Shown here one piece after another: positions 4,845-6,311 of a stretch of DNA of 6,311 nt. Every line of letters begins with the position of its first letter. The stretch's first letter is position 1. Under the pieces are notes generated by a model that saw only the letters and a list, made by a program, of their open reading frames with translations, was not told the DNA's origin and did not search any database. The stretch is from an uncultured Candidatus Saccharibacteria bacterium (lineage in GTDB: Bacteria > Patescibacteria > Saccharimonadia > Saccharimonadales > UBA6022), in assembly GCA_946479665.1 (NCBI GenBank), contig CAMLGO010000048.1, positions 1 to 6,311 on the forward strand, read 5' to 3'. The translations under genes and the position numbers were made by a program.

Positions 4845-6311
4845 ATGTCTATTAACCACTCACCAAAACGCATCGTTAGCTTTCTATTTGGACTATGGCG
4901 AGTCTCACCAGTTGCCAGCTGGTCGATGATCGGGACGCAGATTGTTTTCTCAGCTCTGACGACAACGATCGCTCCGATCTTCGTCTCGCAGCTCCTGACC
5001 CGGATCGCCAGCGGCTCCGCCACGCTCCATGACAGCATGGGGCTGCTCATTGGCTATGCGATCATCCTCTTCCTCGGTGATGTCGTCGCTGTACGCGTCA
5101 CTATCGCCCTTGCCTTTATGGCAGAAACCAAGATGCAAGCCGCCGTCTCGACGCAAATCTTGTCGCACCTTACCGCTAAGAGTCTTGGCTACCACGCCGA
5201 TCGCATGAGTGGCGGCACCGTTTCAGACACGACAAAGTTAGTTGGTAGTGTCGAACGATTCTGGGACACCCTAATCTTCACGGCCGTGCCGATTACGACC
5301 ACTATTGTCTCGGTCTGTATCGCGCTATCGTTCCTATTCTGGCAATATGCCGTCGTTCTTGCCGTGCTGTCGATCATTATCATCTTCACGATCATCAAGG
5401 CGCAGGCCGCCATCGCGCCAATCAGCCGGAATTCGTCCGAAAAGTTTAGCGCAGCCACGGCATACCTTGCCGACATCGTGAGCAATATTACGACCGTTAA
5501 GGCCTTTGCTCGTAGTACTCACGAGCATAAGGAATATAGCAAGCGAATTAAAACCTGGCGTAAAGCCTCAATGAAGGAAATGAAGAGCGTCCTTATTATC
5601 ACTGGATCATTCGGTGCCATGATGACCATAATGAATATCAGCGCCCTACTTGCGGCTATTCTCGCAACCGAACATCACCTTGCCAGCATTGGCGTCACCT
5701 ATCTTATGATCGTCTATACACTGAATGTTGTATCGCAGCTCTGGGCAGTATCAAGCACGACACGCGCCTACCAGCGCATTCTCGGTGACGCTGGTCCAAT
5801 GATCGCCACGCTCGACGATCCAATCGAGCTAAAGGACCCAGAATCACCACAATCACTCGTTGTCACAAAAGGTAAAATTGCGTTTAAGAATGTTACCTTT
5901 ACCCACTCGGAAAATAGCGACGCTCTATTCAAAGACTTTTCGCTCACAATTAAACCGGGTGAGCGCATTGGCCTCGTTGGTCGTTCAGGCTCGGGTAAGA
6001 CCAGCCTCACACGCCTGCTGCTACGGTTTAACGATATAGAAAACGGTACGATCACTATCGACGACCAAGCAATCGACCAAGTTACTCAAAACGACTTGCG
6101 ACAGACGATTGCCTATGTTGCCCAAGAGCCTGTACTATTTCACCGCAGCCTACGTGATAACATCGCCTATGCCAATCCCGATGCTACAGACCAAGAAATC
6201 GATCACGCTATTCGCCAAGCGAACGCCTACGATTTCATCCAGAAACTACCGAAAGGTCTCGATACAATCGTCGGTGAACGTGGCGTTAAGCTAAGTGGCG
6301 GACAACGCCAG
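4845..6311 (+). CDS. Type IV ABC exporter half-transporter, C-terminus cut by window edge
   Basis: Visible are 489 residues of a protein that should be close to 590-600 long. The membrane domain has six predicted helices: about 27-50, 65-92, 143-164, 166-185, 250-273 and 281-300. A cytoplasmic loop with the family-like stretch YLADIVSNITTVKAFAR (207-223) sits between helices 4 and 5. The nucleotide-binding domain begins near 343. It has Walker A GRSGSGKTS (379-387, Lys385), the Q-loop Gln427 in YVAQEPVLF (424-432), and the signature LSGGQRQ (483-489) at the very end of the window. Walker B and the switch His lie outside. The A-loop position holds His354 (VTFTH) where Tyr is usual. Such proteins dimerise and use ATP to export lipids, peptides or drugs; the substrate cannot be read from sequence. 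The start has a Shine-Dalgarno site. The gene is divergent from trhO; a partner half-transporter could lie downstream. Confidence 0.93.
   Translation, partial: MSINHSPKRIVSFLFGLWRVSPVASWSMIGTQIVFSALTTTIAPIFVSQLLTRIASGSATLHDSMGLLIGYAIILFLGDVVAVRVTIALAFMAETKMQAAVSTQILSHLTAKSLGYHADRMSGGTVSDTTKLVGSVERFWDTLIFTAVPITTTIVSVCIALSFLFWQYAVVLAVLSIIIIFTIIKAQAAIAPISRNSSEKFSAATAYLADIVSNITTVKAFARSTHEHKEYSKRIKTWRKASMKEMKSVLIITGSFGAMMTIMNISALLAAILATEHHLASIGVTYLMIVYTLNVVSQLWAVSSTTRAYQRILGDAGPMIATLDDPIELKDPESPQSLVVTKGKIAFKNVTFTHSENSDALFKDFSLTIKPGERIGLVGRSGSGKTSLTRLLLRFNDIENGTITIDDQAIDQVTQNDLRQTIAYVAQEPVLFHRSLRDNIAYANPDATDQEIDHAIRQANAYDFIQKLPKGLDTIVGERGVKLSGGQRQ

Noticed and set aside
4805..6055. Minus-strand frames opposite the ABC exporter
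   Set aside because: Antisense shadows of a gene with intact Walker A, Q-loop and LSGGQ motifs.
1..6311. UGA recoding, CRISPR array, tRNA/rRNA genes or insertion sequences
   Set aside because: All frames are open under the standard code, no regularly spaced repeats or terminal inverted repeats with a transposase were seen, and no tRNA-like cloverleaf was found by eye.

Overview
The window looks like a piece of a small, gene-dense bacterial chromosome. It has roughly balanced base composition, short intergenic gaps, and single-domain or two-domain proteins with no close match to the textbook phyla. My best guess is a Saccharibacteria/Patescibacteria (CPR) genome. The basis is the style of the winged-helix plus Nudix-like protein, the many uncharacterised small proteins, and the start codons placed directly after promoter -10 boxes. 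This is an inference from pattern, not a proven assignment. Seven of the eight genes have a visible stop: six are TAA and one is TAG. No frame needs UGA reassignment.

Layout. Positions 1-1706 (minus strand) hold three consecutive uncharacterised soluble proteins. The first to be transcribed (1272-1706) has its own promoter, a good Shine-Dalgarno site and a clear hairpin terminator. The next two (602-1186, then 1-595, cut by the window edge) are separated by 6 bases and look coupled. Positions 1835-2503 (plus strand) encode an N-terminal winged helix joined to a Nudix fold whose catalytic box is almost entirely lost, probably a ligand-sensing regulator. It is divergent from the first block, and an inverted repeat lies in the shared promoter region. 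Its stop codon overlaps the stop of a convergent 244-residue uncharacterised protein (2500-3234, minus). Upstream of that, on the same strand, are a DoxX-like four-helix membrane protein (3295-3756) and TrhO, the rhodanese-fold enzyme that hydroxylates U34 of tRNA with O2 (3798-4703). Divergent from trhO, and running off the right edge, is a type IV ABC exporter half-transporter (4845 onward) that ends in the window at its LSGGQ signature.

How the parts fit. No single pathway is visible. The strongest functional call is TrhO, for tRNA wobble-base modification, with a redox-associated membrane protein downstream; the exporter is divergent. The most unusual feature is regulatory: four genes have a -10-like hexamer only 6-8 bases before their ATG, which predicts leaderless mRNAs. 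Genes 1272-1706 and 4845-6311 instead have leaders with Shine-Dalgarno sites. The most unusual protein is the degenerate Nudix regulator. There are no RNA genes, mobile elements or CRISPR arrays in the window.
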